This document shows, piece by piece, positions 9,044-16,970 of a DNA stretch of 64,000 nt. A model generated the notes under the pieces. That model did no database searches and was not told where the DNA came from. It worked only from the letters and a program-made list of their open reading frames with translations. Numbering within the stretch: position 1 is the first letter of the stretch; each line of letters starts with the position of its first letter. The position numbers were made by a program, and so were the translations under genes. This DNA comes from Mycobacterium sp. GA-1841. GTDB taxonomy: Bacteria > Actinomycetota > Actinomycetes > Mycobacteriales > Mycobacteriaceae. Where the stretch lies: positions 186,001 to 250,000 of the forward strand of contig NZ_MBEQ01000017.1 of NCBI RefSeq assembly GCF_001954135.1, given 5' to 3'.

Positions 9044-9777
9044 CAGGTGATGACAGCGCCAACCAGGATGCCGACCACGTAGGTGCACGCGATCGCGATG
9101 GCGCCGAACACCAATTGCCGCAGCCCGGCGACGGCCATCGGCTTGCGGGTGAACCGTGCCGCCACCGCGCCGGCGATCAACAGGCCGACCCCGCCACAGG
9201 CCAGCCCGGCCCACAACAATTCGAAGCCGAGCAGGTACGGGATGAGTGGGATGATCGCCCCGATCGCGAACATCACGAACGACGAGCCAGCGGCCACGAA
9301 CGGCGACGGCTTCTCCCGCGGGTCCACGCCCAACTCCTGCACGAGGTGGAAGTTCAGGGCCCGATTCTCGTCACGGTGGATTTCCTCGGTCGCCTTCAGC
9401 GCGGTCTCGGGGGTCATCCCCATCTCCTGCAGCATGGCCACGAGTTCGGCCCGCTCGGCGTTGGGATTCTTGAGGAACGACTTCCGTTCGACACTCACCT
9501 CGGAATCGACCTGCTCGTTGGCCGTGGTCACCGAGGTGTACTCACCGAGCGCCATCGAGAAGGCACCGGCCAACAGGCCCGCCACACCGCTGAGCACGAC
9601 GGTCTGGGCCGAGGCGCTGGCCCCCACCCCGGCGATCAACGCGGTGTTGCTGACCAGGCCGTCCATCGCGCCGAAGGTCGCCGCACGTAGCCACCCGCCG
9701 GTGACGTCGGCGTGCCGGTGATAACTCACGTGCGGCAAACCGGTGGGAGACAGTGACTTACCCACGGACTCCGGCAT
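9043..9777 (-). CDS. VIT1/CCC1 family iron/manganese transporter
   Basis: A 244-residue membrane protein of the vacuolar iron transporter family, which moves Fe2+ or Mn2+ out of the cytosol by proton exchange. The N-terminal GGWLRAATFGAMDGLVSNTA is the family hallmark. It is followed by a second helix with ALGEYTSVTTANEQ, a cytoplasmic acidic stretch rich in Glu (about residues 80-140) that in the family binds metal, and three C-terminal membrane segments. The start is taken as the ATG at 9777; a TTG 45 bases upstream and a GTG downstream are possible. It may have a role in iron or manganese homeostasis with its coupled lipoprotein partner. Confidence 0.82.
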   Translation of the reverse strand: MPESVGKSLSPTGLPHVSYHRHADVTGGWLRAATFGAMDGLVSNTALIAGVGASASAQTVVLSGVAGLLAGAFSMALGEYTSVTTANEQVDSEVSVERKSFLKNPNAERAELVAMLQEMGMTPETALKATEEIHRDENRALNFHLVQELGVDPREKPSPFVAAGSSFVMFAIGAIIPLIPYLLGFELLWAGLACGGVGLLIAGAVAARFTRKPMAVAGLRQLVFGAIAIACTYVVGILVGAVIT

Positions 9778-9873
9778 GACGCCAATCTTGCGCTGCCCGA
9801 TCACAGGTGTCCAGGAAGGCAAACCTTGGTGACAACCGCCGCACGGTGACCGCGGTACGCGTTACCGTCGGGT

Positions 9874-11796
9874 ATGACCACCACTGCCGAGCATCTTCGA
9901 AACGCGCTGGACGGCCGTTGGCGCGACGTCAAGAACGCCATGCGGACCAGGCTGTCGGACGAAGTCTTCCGGCCGCACTACACGCCCAACACTGTCATCG
10001 CCCGAGCCAAGGTGGCCGAGCAACTCAAGATCATGGCCGCGGCCGGGGCAGCCGAGGACGGCTTCCGCAAGGAGCACGGCGGCAACGGCGACGTCGGGGC
10101 GGCCGTCACCCAGATCGAGATGCTGGCCATGAGCGATCTGTCCCTGATGGTCAAGGCCGGGGTCCAGTGGGGCCTGTTCGGTGGCGCCATCGAGAACCTC
10201 GGTACCGAACGCCACCACCAGGCCTACGTCCGGCCGCTGATCGACCTGGAACTGCCGGGGTGTTTCGCGATGACCGAGACCGGTCACGGCAGTGACGTGC
10301 AGTCACTGGAGACCACCGCCACCTACGATCCGGCGTCCCAGGAATTCGTCATCCACTCCCCTACCCCGTCGGCCCGCAAGGACTACATCGGTGGAGCGGC
10401 CGAGACCGCCCATGTCGCAGCCGTTTTCGCGCAGCTGATCACCCCGGACGGCGAAGGTCACGGGGTGCACTGCTTCGTCGTGCCGATCCGTGACGACGAG
10501 GGCAACGACCTACCGGGCATCACCACCTCGGATTGTCACTACAAGGGCGGACTGCCCGGTGTCGACAACGGCCGCATCGTGTTCGACCAGGTGCGCATCC
10601 CGCGGGAAAACCTGCTCAACCGGTACGCCGACGTCGCTGAAGACGGCACCTACTCCTCACCGATCGAGAATCCGGGGCGCCGGTTCTTCACCATGCTGGG
10701 CACCCTGATCCGCGGCCGTGTCACGGTGGGTGGCAGCGCCGCCGCGGCGGCTCGGGTGGCGCTCGACATCGCCGTCCGATATGCGTTGGAACGCAGGCAA
10801 TTCGACGCCCCCGGCGACGAAGGCGAAGTCCTGATCATGGACTACCTGGTGCATCAGCGCCGGCTGCTGCCACTGATCGCCAAGTCGTACGCGCTGCAGT
10901 TCGCCCAGAACGAACTGGTGGCCAAATGCCATGAGCTGCAGACCTCCGACGACCCTGACGCCGAGGAGCAACGCGAGCTGGAGGCGCGAGCCGCCGGCCT
11001 CAAGGCTGCCAACACCTGGCACGCCAGCCACAGCATCCAGGAGGCCCGCGAAGCCTGCGGTGGCGCAGGCTATCTCGCCGAGAACCGGTTGATAGCGTTG
11101 CGCGCCGACACCGACGTGTTCACCACCTTCGAAGGGGACAACCATGTGTTGACCCAGTTGGTGGCCAAGGAACTGCTGACTGCCTACGCCGACGACATCA
11201 AGGGTATGAGCCCGGTCGAATGGGTGCGGTTCGCGGCGAACTATGCCGGCGAACGGGTGCTCAAACGCACCGCCGCGCAGACCATCATGCAGACCATCCT
11301 CGACACCCGCCAGGACAACGAGGAGGAAGGCAGCTTGTTCAACCGAGGCACCCAGGTCCAGATGTTCGAGGATCGCGAGGAGTACATGCTGGCCTCGGTC
11401 GCCAGGCGGCTACAGGGCAAGGCCAAGGAGATGTCGGCCTTCGACGCGTTCAACGCCGTCCAGGACCACGTGCTGCACGCCGCGCAGGCCCACATCGACC
11501 GGGTGATCATGGAGGCCTTCGTCGCCGGCATCGATGCCTGCGAGGACGAGACCGCCCGCGGCCTGCTCTCCGATGTCTGCGACCTGTACGCCTTGTCGGT
11601 GATCGAGGGCGACAAGGCGTGGTTCATCGAGCACCGCTTCCTGTCCACCGAACGGGCCAAGGCCGTCACCCGCGGCATCAACGAACGCTGCCGCTCACTG
11701 CGCCCGCACGTGGAAACCCTCGTCGACGGGTTCGGCGTCCCCGAGCAGCTGCGCTACGCGGCGATGCTCGACCCCGAGGAACTCGTCAACGGTTAA
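9874..11796 (+). CDS. Acyl-CoA dehydrogenase/oxidase family protein
   Basis: A 640-residue FAD enzyme for the first step of acyl-CoA beta-oxidation. The length and C-terminal region fit the acyl-CoA oxidase (peroxisomal type) branch rather than the 380-residue dehydrogenases. Visible are the flavin-binding FAMTETGHGSDVQSLETTAT in the middle domain, the helix ARVALDIAVRYALERRQF, and TTFEGDN with Glu420 as the likely catalytic base. The C-terminal ACOX-type helical domain spans about residues 470-640. Whether the electrons go to O2 or to an ETF cannot be told from sequence. Its stop overlaps the convergent LppP gene by three to four bases. Confidence 0.85.
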   Translation: MTTTAEHLRNALDGRWRDVKNAMRTRLSDEVFRPHYTPNTVIARAKVAEQLKIMAAAGAAEDGFRKEHGGNGDVGAAVTQIEMLAMSDLSLMVKAGVQWGLFGGAIENLGTERHHQAYVRPLIDLELPGCFAMTETGHGSDVQSLETTATYDPASQEFVIHSPTPSARKDYIGGAAETAHVAAVFAQLITPDGEGHGVHCFVVPIRDDEGNDLPGITTSDCHYKGGLPGVDNGRIVFDQVRIPRENLLNRYADVAEDGTYSSPIENPGRRFFTMLGTLIRGRVTVGGSAAAAARVALDIAVRYALERRQFDAPGDEGEVLIMDYLVHQRRLLPLIAKSYALQFAQNELVAKCHELQTSDDPDAEEQRELEARAAGLKAANTWHASHSIQEAREACGGAGYLAENRLIALRADTDVFTTFEGDNHVLTQLVAKELLTAYADDIKGMSPVEWVRFAANYAGERVLKRTAAQTIMQTILDTRQDNEEEGSLFNRGTQVQMFEDREEYMLASVARRLQGKAKEMSAFDAFNAVQDHVLHAAQAHIDRVIMEAFVAGIDACEDETARGLLSDVCDLYALSVIEGDKAWFIEHRFLSTERAKAVTRGINERCRSLRPHVETLVDGFGVPEQLRYAAMLDPEELVNG

Positions 11797-12284
11797 GGCT
11801 TCGGAATCGGGTCGACGGCAACCAGTTTGCCGTCGTCCCCGATCCGGAACCGCACCGTGGCGATGCCGGTCGGCGACTTCGGCGGATCCTGGCCCTGCTG
11901 CCACTGATAGTTGACCACCACGCTGTCATCGGCGTTGGAGACCACGTTGATGTAGGGCCGTGGCTCCGGGGTGGCCGGGCCCAGCGGGGTCTGCCGGTCG
12001 AAGAACAGCAACTGCCCCACGCTGTTGGGCTCGGGGTTCGACTGGCCCACCTGCACCCAATACAGCCGGCAGTTCGTGGTGTGCCCGGCGTTGACCTGCG
12101 TCCACTGTTTACCTGCCTCGGGCACGGGCAGTTTGGCGATCTGATCGGCGATCGTATCGGCACTCGGGCCGTCGGTCGGTGCGCAGGCATCCGGCTTCGG
12201 CGGCGGTGCGGACGACGGCTTCCAGCCGCAACCCACCGCGAGGAGACCGACGAAGGCGATGATGGCGATCAGCCGTGGATACAC
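11793..12284 (-). CDS. lppP: LppP/LprE family lipoprotein
   Basis: A 163-residue secreted lipoprotein. The GTG start yields a signal peptide YPRLIAIIAFVGLLAVGC with lipobox AVGC. The mature part has the family pattern CGWKP, a Thr-rich linker, then GHTTNCRLYWVQV, LLFFDRQTPLG, YQWQQGQ and TGIATVRFRIGDDGKL, which I recall from M. tuberculosis LppP (Rv2330c). Two cysteines after the lipidated one may form a disulfide. The function is unknown. A longer upstream frame would hide the signal peptide and is not used. It converges on the acyl-CoA oxidase gene. Confidence 0.8.
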   Translation of the reverse strand: MYPRLIAIIAFVGLLAVGCGWKPSSAPPPKPDACAPTDGPSADTIADQIAKLPVPEAGKQWTQVNAGHTTNCRLYWVQVGQSNPEPNSVGQLLFFDRQTPLGPATPEPRPYINVVSNADDSVVVNYQWQQGQDPPKSPTGIATVRFRIGDDGKLVAVDPIPKP

Positions 12285-12408
12285 ATCCTCGAGGGTAGCG
12301 AATCCGGCCGGGCCATCGGGCCGAGCTGACGGCGGCACGCCGATAGGTGACACTGTGTGCGGTCTGGATCCCTGACCACACCGCACCACCTACCCCAAGG
12401 AGACACTG

Positions 12409-12723
12409 ATGGCTTGGTTCCTCGCCATGGAAGGCCCCGCCAACAAGGCCGTCCTGTACCAACTGCAGGAATCAGTCAACGTCCATCAGATCGCCGAGGA
12501 GATGGTCAGTGCCGCCACCCTCGACCGCGCGGTGCCCGTGCCCGCCGTGCTGCAGAACAACAAGCAACAGGTGACGGTGTACGTCCGGCCGGCAGCCTGG
12601 GGAGTGTGGACGTTCTACCAACTGACCGAAGAGGAACGAAAGGCGCTGGCATCGGTGTCGAATCCACTGGTGGAAGCGCTTGCGCAAGCAGCCCGGCAAA
12701 AGCAGGCCCGGCCTCAAGGCTGA
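12409..12723 (+). CDS. Conserved hypothetical protein, 104 aa
   Basis: A small soluble protein with no recognised domain. The ATG has an AAGGAG site nine bases upstream, coding is unbroken and GC at third positions is high, so it is very likely a real gene. The N-terminal FLAMEGPANKAVLYQLQES, a central hydrophobic beta-rich part (PVPAVLQNNKQQVTVYVRPA) and a C-terminal basic helix can be seen. There is no signal peptide. It stands alone, upstream of the tRNA-Asn on the other strand. I do not assign a function. Confidence 0.75.
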   Translation: MAWFLAMEGPANKAVLYQLQESVNVHQIAEEMVSAATLDRAVPVPAVLQNNKQQVTVYVRPAAWGVWTFYQLTEEERKALASVSNPLVEALAQAARQKQARPQG

Positions 12724-12740
12724 CGCCGGGGAGAATTTGC

Positions 12741-12812
12741 TCCCCCGGATGGACTCGAACCATCAACCGCCCGATTAACAGTCGGGAGCTCTGCCAATTG
12801 AGCTACAGGGGA
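12741..12812 (-). tRNA. tRNA-Asn (GTT)
   Basis: The 72-base minus-strand sequence folds as a full cloverleaf: acceptor TCCCCTG with CGGGGGA, D stem GCTC/GAGC, anticodon stem CCCGA/TCGGG, anticodon loop CTGTTAA, T stem GATGG/CCATC with TTCGAGT loop. The anticodon GTT is at 12777-12779. CCA is not encoded. Confidence 0.97.
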
Positions 12813-13006
12813 CTACCTTCCGCGGAAGCTCCGCGGCCGAGCGTTGACTCTAGCGTACGGACCACCGCTGTCGCCAACTCGCTCCCGGACGGGCGCGTCG
12901 GGGCCGCGGTGAGGCAGGATGGAGCAGACACATCGGTCGTCTGGGAGGCCCGTCTGCTCTGGGAGGGGCGTCGCGTTGAGAGGGCCGTCGCTTTGAGAGG
13001 AATCCT

Positions 13007-13270
13007 GTGATCCGCTATGCCGCCGTGATCGCCGTCGGCTACGTGCTCGGCGCCAAAGCCGGCCGACGCCGCTACGAGCAGATCGCCAGCACCTATCGCG
13101 CGGTGACCGCCAACCCGGCCACCAAGGCGGTCCTGGACGCCGGACGACGCAAGATCGCGAAGCGAGTCTCACCGGATCCGCAGTTCCTCACCCTGACCCC
13201 CATCGACGCAGAAACGTCGGTGTTCTCCACCAAGGAGAGCACCGACGCTTCGTCGAAAACTCGCAGGTAG
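13007..13270 (+). CDS. Conserved small mycobacterial protein, 87 aa
   Basis: An 87-residue protein starting at GTG with a GAGAGGA site just upstream. Residues 1-17 are hydrophobic (AAVIAVGYVLGAKAG) and end in a basic cluster (GRRRYEQ), which suggests a single N-terminal membrane anchor with a cytoplasmic helical tail. By position just before dnaG it corresponds to Rv2342. The C-terminal Ser/Thr-rich tail is probably disordered. No function is known to me. Confidence 0.75.
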   Translation: MIRYAAVIAVGYVLGAKAGRRRYEQIASTYRAVTANPATKAVLDAGRRKIAKRVSPDPQFLTLTPIDAETSVFSTKESTDASSKTRR

Positions 13271-13276
13271 GGCTGG

Positions 13277-13564
13277 CTAGCCGATCCCCTGGTTGATCGT
13301 GGAACCAGGCAGCAGCGGACCCGTCACCACACCGTTCTGCCCGACGCCGACCCATGGCGTCCCGACCTGGGCGGGCATGCCGTTGGAGTAGGACAGGCAC
13401 TTGCCGTCCTCTTTGTTGCCGAACCAGGCCAGGCAGGCCGGCCCGGCCGTGACCTCGGCCGTGGTCGTCGCGATGAACGCCGGGGCGGCCGCAGCGGCGC
13501 CGGCCGCCAGGACGAACGCGCCGACGGCGACGAACCGCCGCGTCTGAGTGCTGAGAAGTGTCAC
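13277..13564 (-). CDS. Small secreted protein, 95 aa
   Basis: Starts at GTG with AAAGAGG eight bases upstream. Residues 1-35 form a Sec signal peptide: basic TRRFVAVG, then an alanine-rich core, with likely cleavage around APAFIA. The mature part of about 60 residues has two cysteines (ACLAWFG and GKCLSYS), a probable disulfide, and a Gly-rich C-terminus. It looks like the small secreted proteins common in mycobacteria. No family function known. It is convergent with the preceding small gene, with only six bases between stops. Confidence 0.75.
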   Translation of the reverse strand: MTLLSTQTRRFVAVGAFVLAAGAAAAAPAFIATTTAEVTAGPACLAWFGNKEDGKCLSYSNGMPAQVGTPWVGVGQNGVVTGPLLPGSTINQGIG

Positions 13565-13625
13565 CGGGATTGCCTCTTTCGCATCTGGATGCCCGACTGG
13601 CCTCAGCCTATCGCGGTGCGGCAGA

Positions 13626-15527
13626 TCATGCAGTCAGGTCGTCACCGCTTGCCTGTTCCAGCAGGCTGCGGCGGTAGGACTCCATCGCCACCAGGTCGCC
13701 GAACAACGCGTGATATTCGTCTCCCTGCTCCACCGGCGACATCCGCTGCAGCTTGGATTTCACCTCGGCGATCTGCCGCCCCACCCACACTTCCTGCAGG
13801 CGGGCCAGCACGCTGCCGATGTAGCGCGGAAGGTGCTCGTCGTCCTCGACGTTGATCGCCTCCACGCCCAGTTCGTTGACCAAGTTGGCCGCCGCCGGGG
13901 ACGACGCCACCTGGTCCCGGACCGCCTCGATCCACTCCGCACCGGATTTGCCCGCCGCGGTGCCGCCGGCGGCCTCGATGGCCGAACGCACCGCGGCGTA
14001 TCCCGGGTGCGTGAAGCTCTCGGTGGTCAACGAGTCGAAGACGGGGCCGGCGGTCGCCGGATACTGCAGGCCGGCCTTGAGCGCCTCACGCTGCGGCCAC
14101 AGCGTCGGGTCGGTCGGATTCGGGCGTTGCACGGCCGGCGCCGCGGGCCGGCCCGGCGCACCTGCCGATGAGCGTCGGCTGTCCTTGCGGCCGCCGCTGG
14201 CCTCCTCCCGCACCCGCCCGATCACCTGAGCCACGTTGTCCCAACCGACCCAGCCGGCCAGCTGCCTGGCGTACTCGTCGCGCAGGGTCGGATCCTTGAT
14301 CCGCGCCGCCATCGGCACACAGCGCCGCAACGCCGCCACCCGGCCCTCGGCGCTGTCCAGGTCGTGTTCGGCCAGGGCACTGCGAATCACGAACTCGAAC
14401 AACGGGGTTCGGCGCGCCACCAAATCCCGCAACGCACCGTCGCCCGAGCGCAGCCGCAGATCACAGGGGTCCATCCCGTCGGGGGCCACCGCCACGAACG
14501 ACTGCCCGGACAGGTTCTGCTCCCCCTCGAACGCCTTGACCGCGGCGGCCTGACCAGCGGCGTCACCGTCGAACACGTAGATCAGTTCGCCGCGGAAGAA
14601 GTTGTCGTCCATCATCAGCCGGCGCAACATCGACAGGTGCTGCTCACCGAACGCGGTGCCGCACGAGGCCACCGCAGTGGTCACCCCGGCCAAGTGCATG
14701 GCCATCACATCGGTGTAGCCCTCGACGACGACGGCCTGATGTCCCTTGGCAATGTCACGTTTGGCCCGATCCAGCCCGAACAGCACCTGAGACTTCTTGT
14801 ACAGCACCGTTTCCGGGGTGTTGACGTACTTGGCCTGGTTCTGGTCGTCGTCGAACAACCGGCGCGCGCCGAAGCCGATGGTCTCGCCCGAGGACACCCG
14901 GATCGGCCACAGCAGCCGGCGGTGGAACCGGTCCATCGGCCCGCGCTTGCCCTCCCGGCTCAGCCCCGCGGCTTCCAGCTCCTTGAACTCGAACCCCTTG
15001 CGCAGCAGATGCTTTGTCAACGTGTCCCAGCCCGACGGGGCGTACCCGCAGCCGAACTGGGCGGCCGCAGCGGCGTCGAGATTCCGCTCCGTCAGGTACT
15101 TACGCGCCTCAACGGCCTCGTCCGAGGCCAGCGCCTGAGCGTAGAACTCCTGTGCGGCGGCGTTGGCGGCCAGCAACCGGCTGCGGCTACCCCGGTCACG
15201 CTGAACATTGGTGGTGGACCCGCCGGTGTAGGTGACGGTGTAACCGACCTTGTCGGCGAGCAGCTCGACGGCCTCGACGAAAGTGACGTGCTCGATCTTC
15301 TGGATGAAGGCGTAGACGTCACCGCCCTCACCGCAGCCGAAGCAGTGGAAGTGGCCGTGGTTGGGCCGGACGTGGAACGACGGTGACTTCTCGTCGTGGA
15401 ACGGGCACAGGCCCTTCATCGAGTCGGCACCGGCCCGCCTCAATTGGACGTAGTCACCGACGACGTCCTCGATGCGGATTTTCTCGCGGATGGCGGCGAT
15501 GTCGCGATCGGGGATTCTGCCAGCCAC
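13626..15527 (-). CDS. dnaG: DNA primase DnaG
   Basis: A 633-residue primase that makes RNA primers for replication. Order of parts: CHC2 zinc finger (CPFHDEKSPSFHV then FHCFGCGEGGDVYAF, residues about 40-75), RNA polymerase core, TOPRIM domain with VVVEGYTDVMAMHLAG (catalytic Glu) and YVFDGDAAG (Asp-x-Asp), and a C-terminal DnaB-interaction domain. The start is the GTG giving VAGRIPDRDIAAIRE, which lines up with the N-terminus of the M. tuberculosis protein; an in-frame start 33 bases upstream is less likely. It lies downstream of dgt, as in M. tuberculosis (Rv2344c-Rv2343c). Confidence 0.95.
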   Translation of the reverse strand: MAGRIPDRDIAAIREKIRIEDVVGDYVQLRRAGADSMKGLCPFHDEKSPSFHVRPNHGHFHCFGCGEGGDVYAFIQKIEHVTFVEAVELLADKVGYTVTYTGGSTTNVQRDRGSRSRLLAANAAAQEFYAQALASDEAVEARKYLTERNLDAAAAAQFGCGYAPSGWDTLTKHLLRKGFEFKELEAAGLSREGKRGPMDRFHRRLLWPIRVSSGETIGFGARRLFDDDQNQAKYVNTPETVLYKKSQVLFGLDRAKRDIAKGHQAVVVEGYTDVMAMHLAGVTTAVASCGTAFGEQHLSMLRRLMMDDNFFRGELIYVFDGDAAGQAAAVKAFEGEQNLSGQSFVAVAPDGMDPCDLRLRSGDGALRDLVARRTPLFEFVIRSALAEHDLDSAEGRVAALRRCVPMAARIKDPTLRDEYARQLAGWVGWDNVAQVIGRVREEASGGRKDSRRSSAGAPGRPAAPAVQRPNPTDPTLWPQREALKAGLQYPATAGPVFDSLTTESFTHPGYAAVRSAIEAAGGTAAGKSGAEWIEAVRDQVASSPAAANLVNELGVEAINVEDDEHLPRYIGSVLARLQEVWVGRQIAEVKSKLQRMSPVEQGDEYHALFGDLVAMESYRRSLLEQASGDDLTA

Positions 15528-15636
15528 CGGCCTAGTGTATGCGGGCGCCGAAGCGGGCAATTCGCGAACATCGAACGTCGGCTCGTGTTCGAGATTCCAT
15601 CCCTTTTTCAGCCACGAGCCAACGCTCGACGGCTAC

Positions 15637-16911
15637 TCAGCCCAGAGGCCGCGGCGAGCGTGCCTCGTGCACTCTTTCCAGGCGGCTCTCGGTGTAGGAC
15701 GCGATCTGGTCGACCACGACGCGCAACCTGGCCCCGTCGTCGGCAGCCCGGTCGAACTCCGGGGCGAACAACGGGTCCAGGCTGCTGGGGGCCTGCGCCC
15801 ACAGTCCCAGGGCAACCTCGTGGATCAGGGTGCGCTGATCGGCCTGGATCTGCAGGTGCCGGTGGTCGGACATGATGAACTGCAGGGCCAGCATCTTGAG
15901 CAGGACCACCTCGGCGCGCACCAGCGGCGGCACCGCGAGCTCCGCAGCAAAACGACGTAGCGGTTTTTCCCCGGCAACCGCCCGGGTCTGGGTGATCGCG
16001 GCGTTGGCGAAGCGGCCGACGAGCTCACTGGTCATGGTCTTGAGCGCGACCGAAGACGCCAGGGTGCCGTCGTAGCGGCCCACCCCGGCCACTACCGGGA
16101 TCTGCGACAGCCGCTCGGCCGCGGCCAGCAGATCGTCGTGGCTGACGCTGGGAAACGACCTTGCTCCCAGCTCGGCCAGCGAGGCGGCGGCATCGCGATC
16201 GCCGAGCACCCTCAGGTCGATGCGTCCGGAGATCACGCCGTCCTCGACGTCGTGCACCGAGTAGGCGACGTCGTCGGCCCAGTCCATCACCTGGGCTTCC
16301 AGGCACGGCCGATCGACGGGGGCACCAGCTCGCATCCAGGCGGCAGCCTCGGCGTCGTCGTCGTAGAAGCCGTACTTCTTGCGGGTGCCGAAGCTGGCCC
16401 ACGGGTACTTCGCGACGGCGTCCAGGGCCGCCCGGGTCAGGTTGAGCCCGGCCGAACATCCGTCGGCATCAAGAACTTTGGGCTCCAGCCGGGTGAGGAT
16501 GCGGAAGTTCTGGGCATTGCCTTCGAACCCACCGAACGGTTTGGCGATCTCGTCCAGTGCCCGCTCGCCGTTGTGTCCGTACGGCGGGTGCCCGATGTCG
16601 TGGGCCAACCCGGCCAGATCCACCAGGTCGGGATCGCAGCCCAGCCCGATCGCCATCCCGCGTCCGATCTGGGCGACCTCCAGCGAATGGGTGAGCCGGG
16701 TCCGCGGGGTGTCCCCGTGGCGTGGCCCGACCACCTGCGTCTTGTCGGCCAACCGCCGCAGCGCCGCACTGTGCAGCACCCGAGCCCGGTCCCGCGAGAA
16801 ATCGGTCCGGTGCTCGGCATCCGTCCCCGGCAGGACAGCACCCTTCGGCGCTTCGACCACGAGACGTTCCCGGTCGAAGTCGTCATACACCGACTGCCTA
16901 TCCGCGTTCAC
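15637..16911 (-). CDS. dgt: dGTPase-like HD-domain triphosphohydrolase
   Basis: A 424-residue HD-superfamily phosphohydrolase related to deoxyguanosine triphosphate triphosphohydrolase, which splits dNTP to deoxynucleoside and triphosphate. The metal-binding motif is split as usual: [11 protein letters not shown] supplies the first His and [15 protein letters not shown] the His-Asp pair. A later [16 protein letters not shown] supplies the last Asp. Divergent from the TPM-domain gene and upstream of dnaG. Syntenic with Rv2344c. Preferred nucleotide not predictable. Confidence 0.92.
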   Translation of the reverse strand: MNADRQSVYDDFDRERLVVEAPKGAVLPGTDAEHRTDFSRDRARVLHSAALRRLADKTQVVGPRHGDTPRTRLTHSLEVAQIGRGMAIGLGCDPDLVDLAGLAHDIGHPPYGHNGERALDEIAKPFGGFEGNAQNFRILTRLEPKVLDADGCSAGLNLTRAALDAVAKYPWASFGTRKKYGFYDDDAEAAAWMRAGAPVDRPCLEAQVMDWADDVAYSVHDVEDGVISGRIDLRVLGDRDAAASLAELGARSFPSVSHDDLLAAAERLSQIPVVAGVGRYDGTLASSVALKTMTSELVGRFANAAITQTRAVAGEKPLRRFAAELAVPPLVRAEVVLLKMLALQFIMSDHRHLQIQADQRTLIHEVALGLWAQAPSSLDPLFAPEFDRAADDGARLRVVVDQIASYTESRLERVHEARSPRPLG

Positions 16912-16970
16912 CGACGCACAGTCTGCCAGGAACCGACGCGCCGCCCCCGCAGCGCACTAGATTGGCGGTC

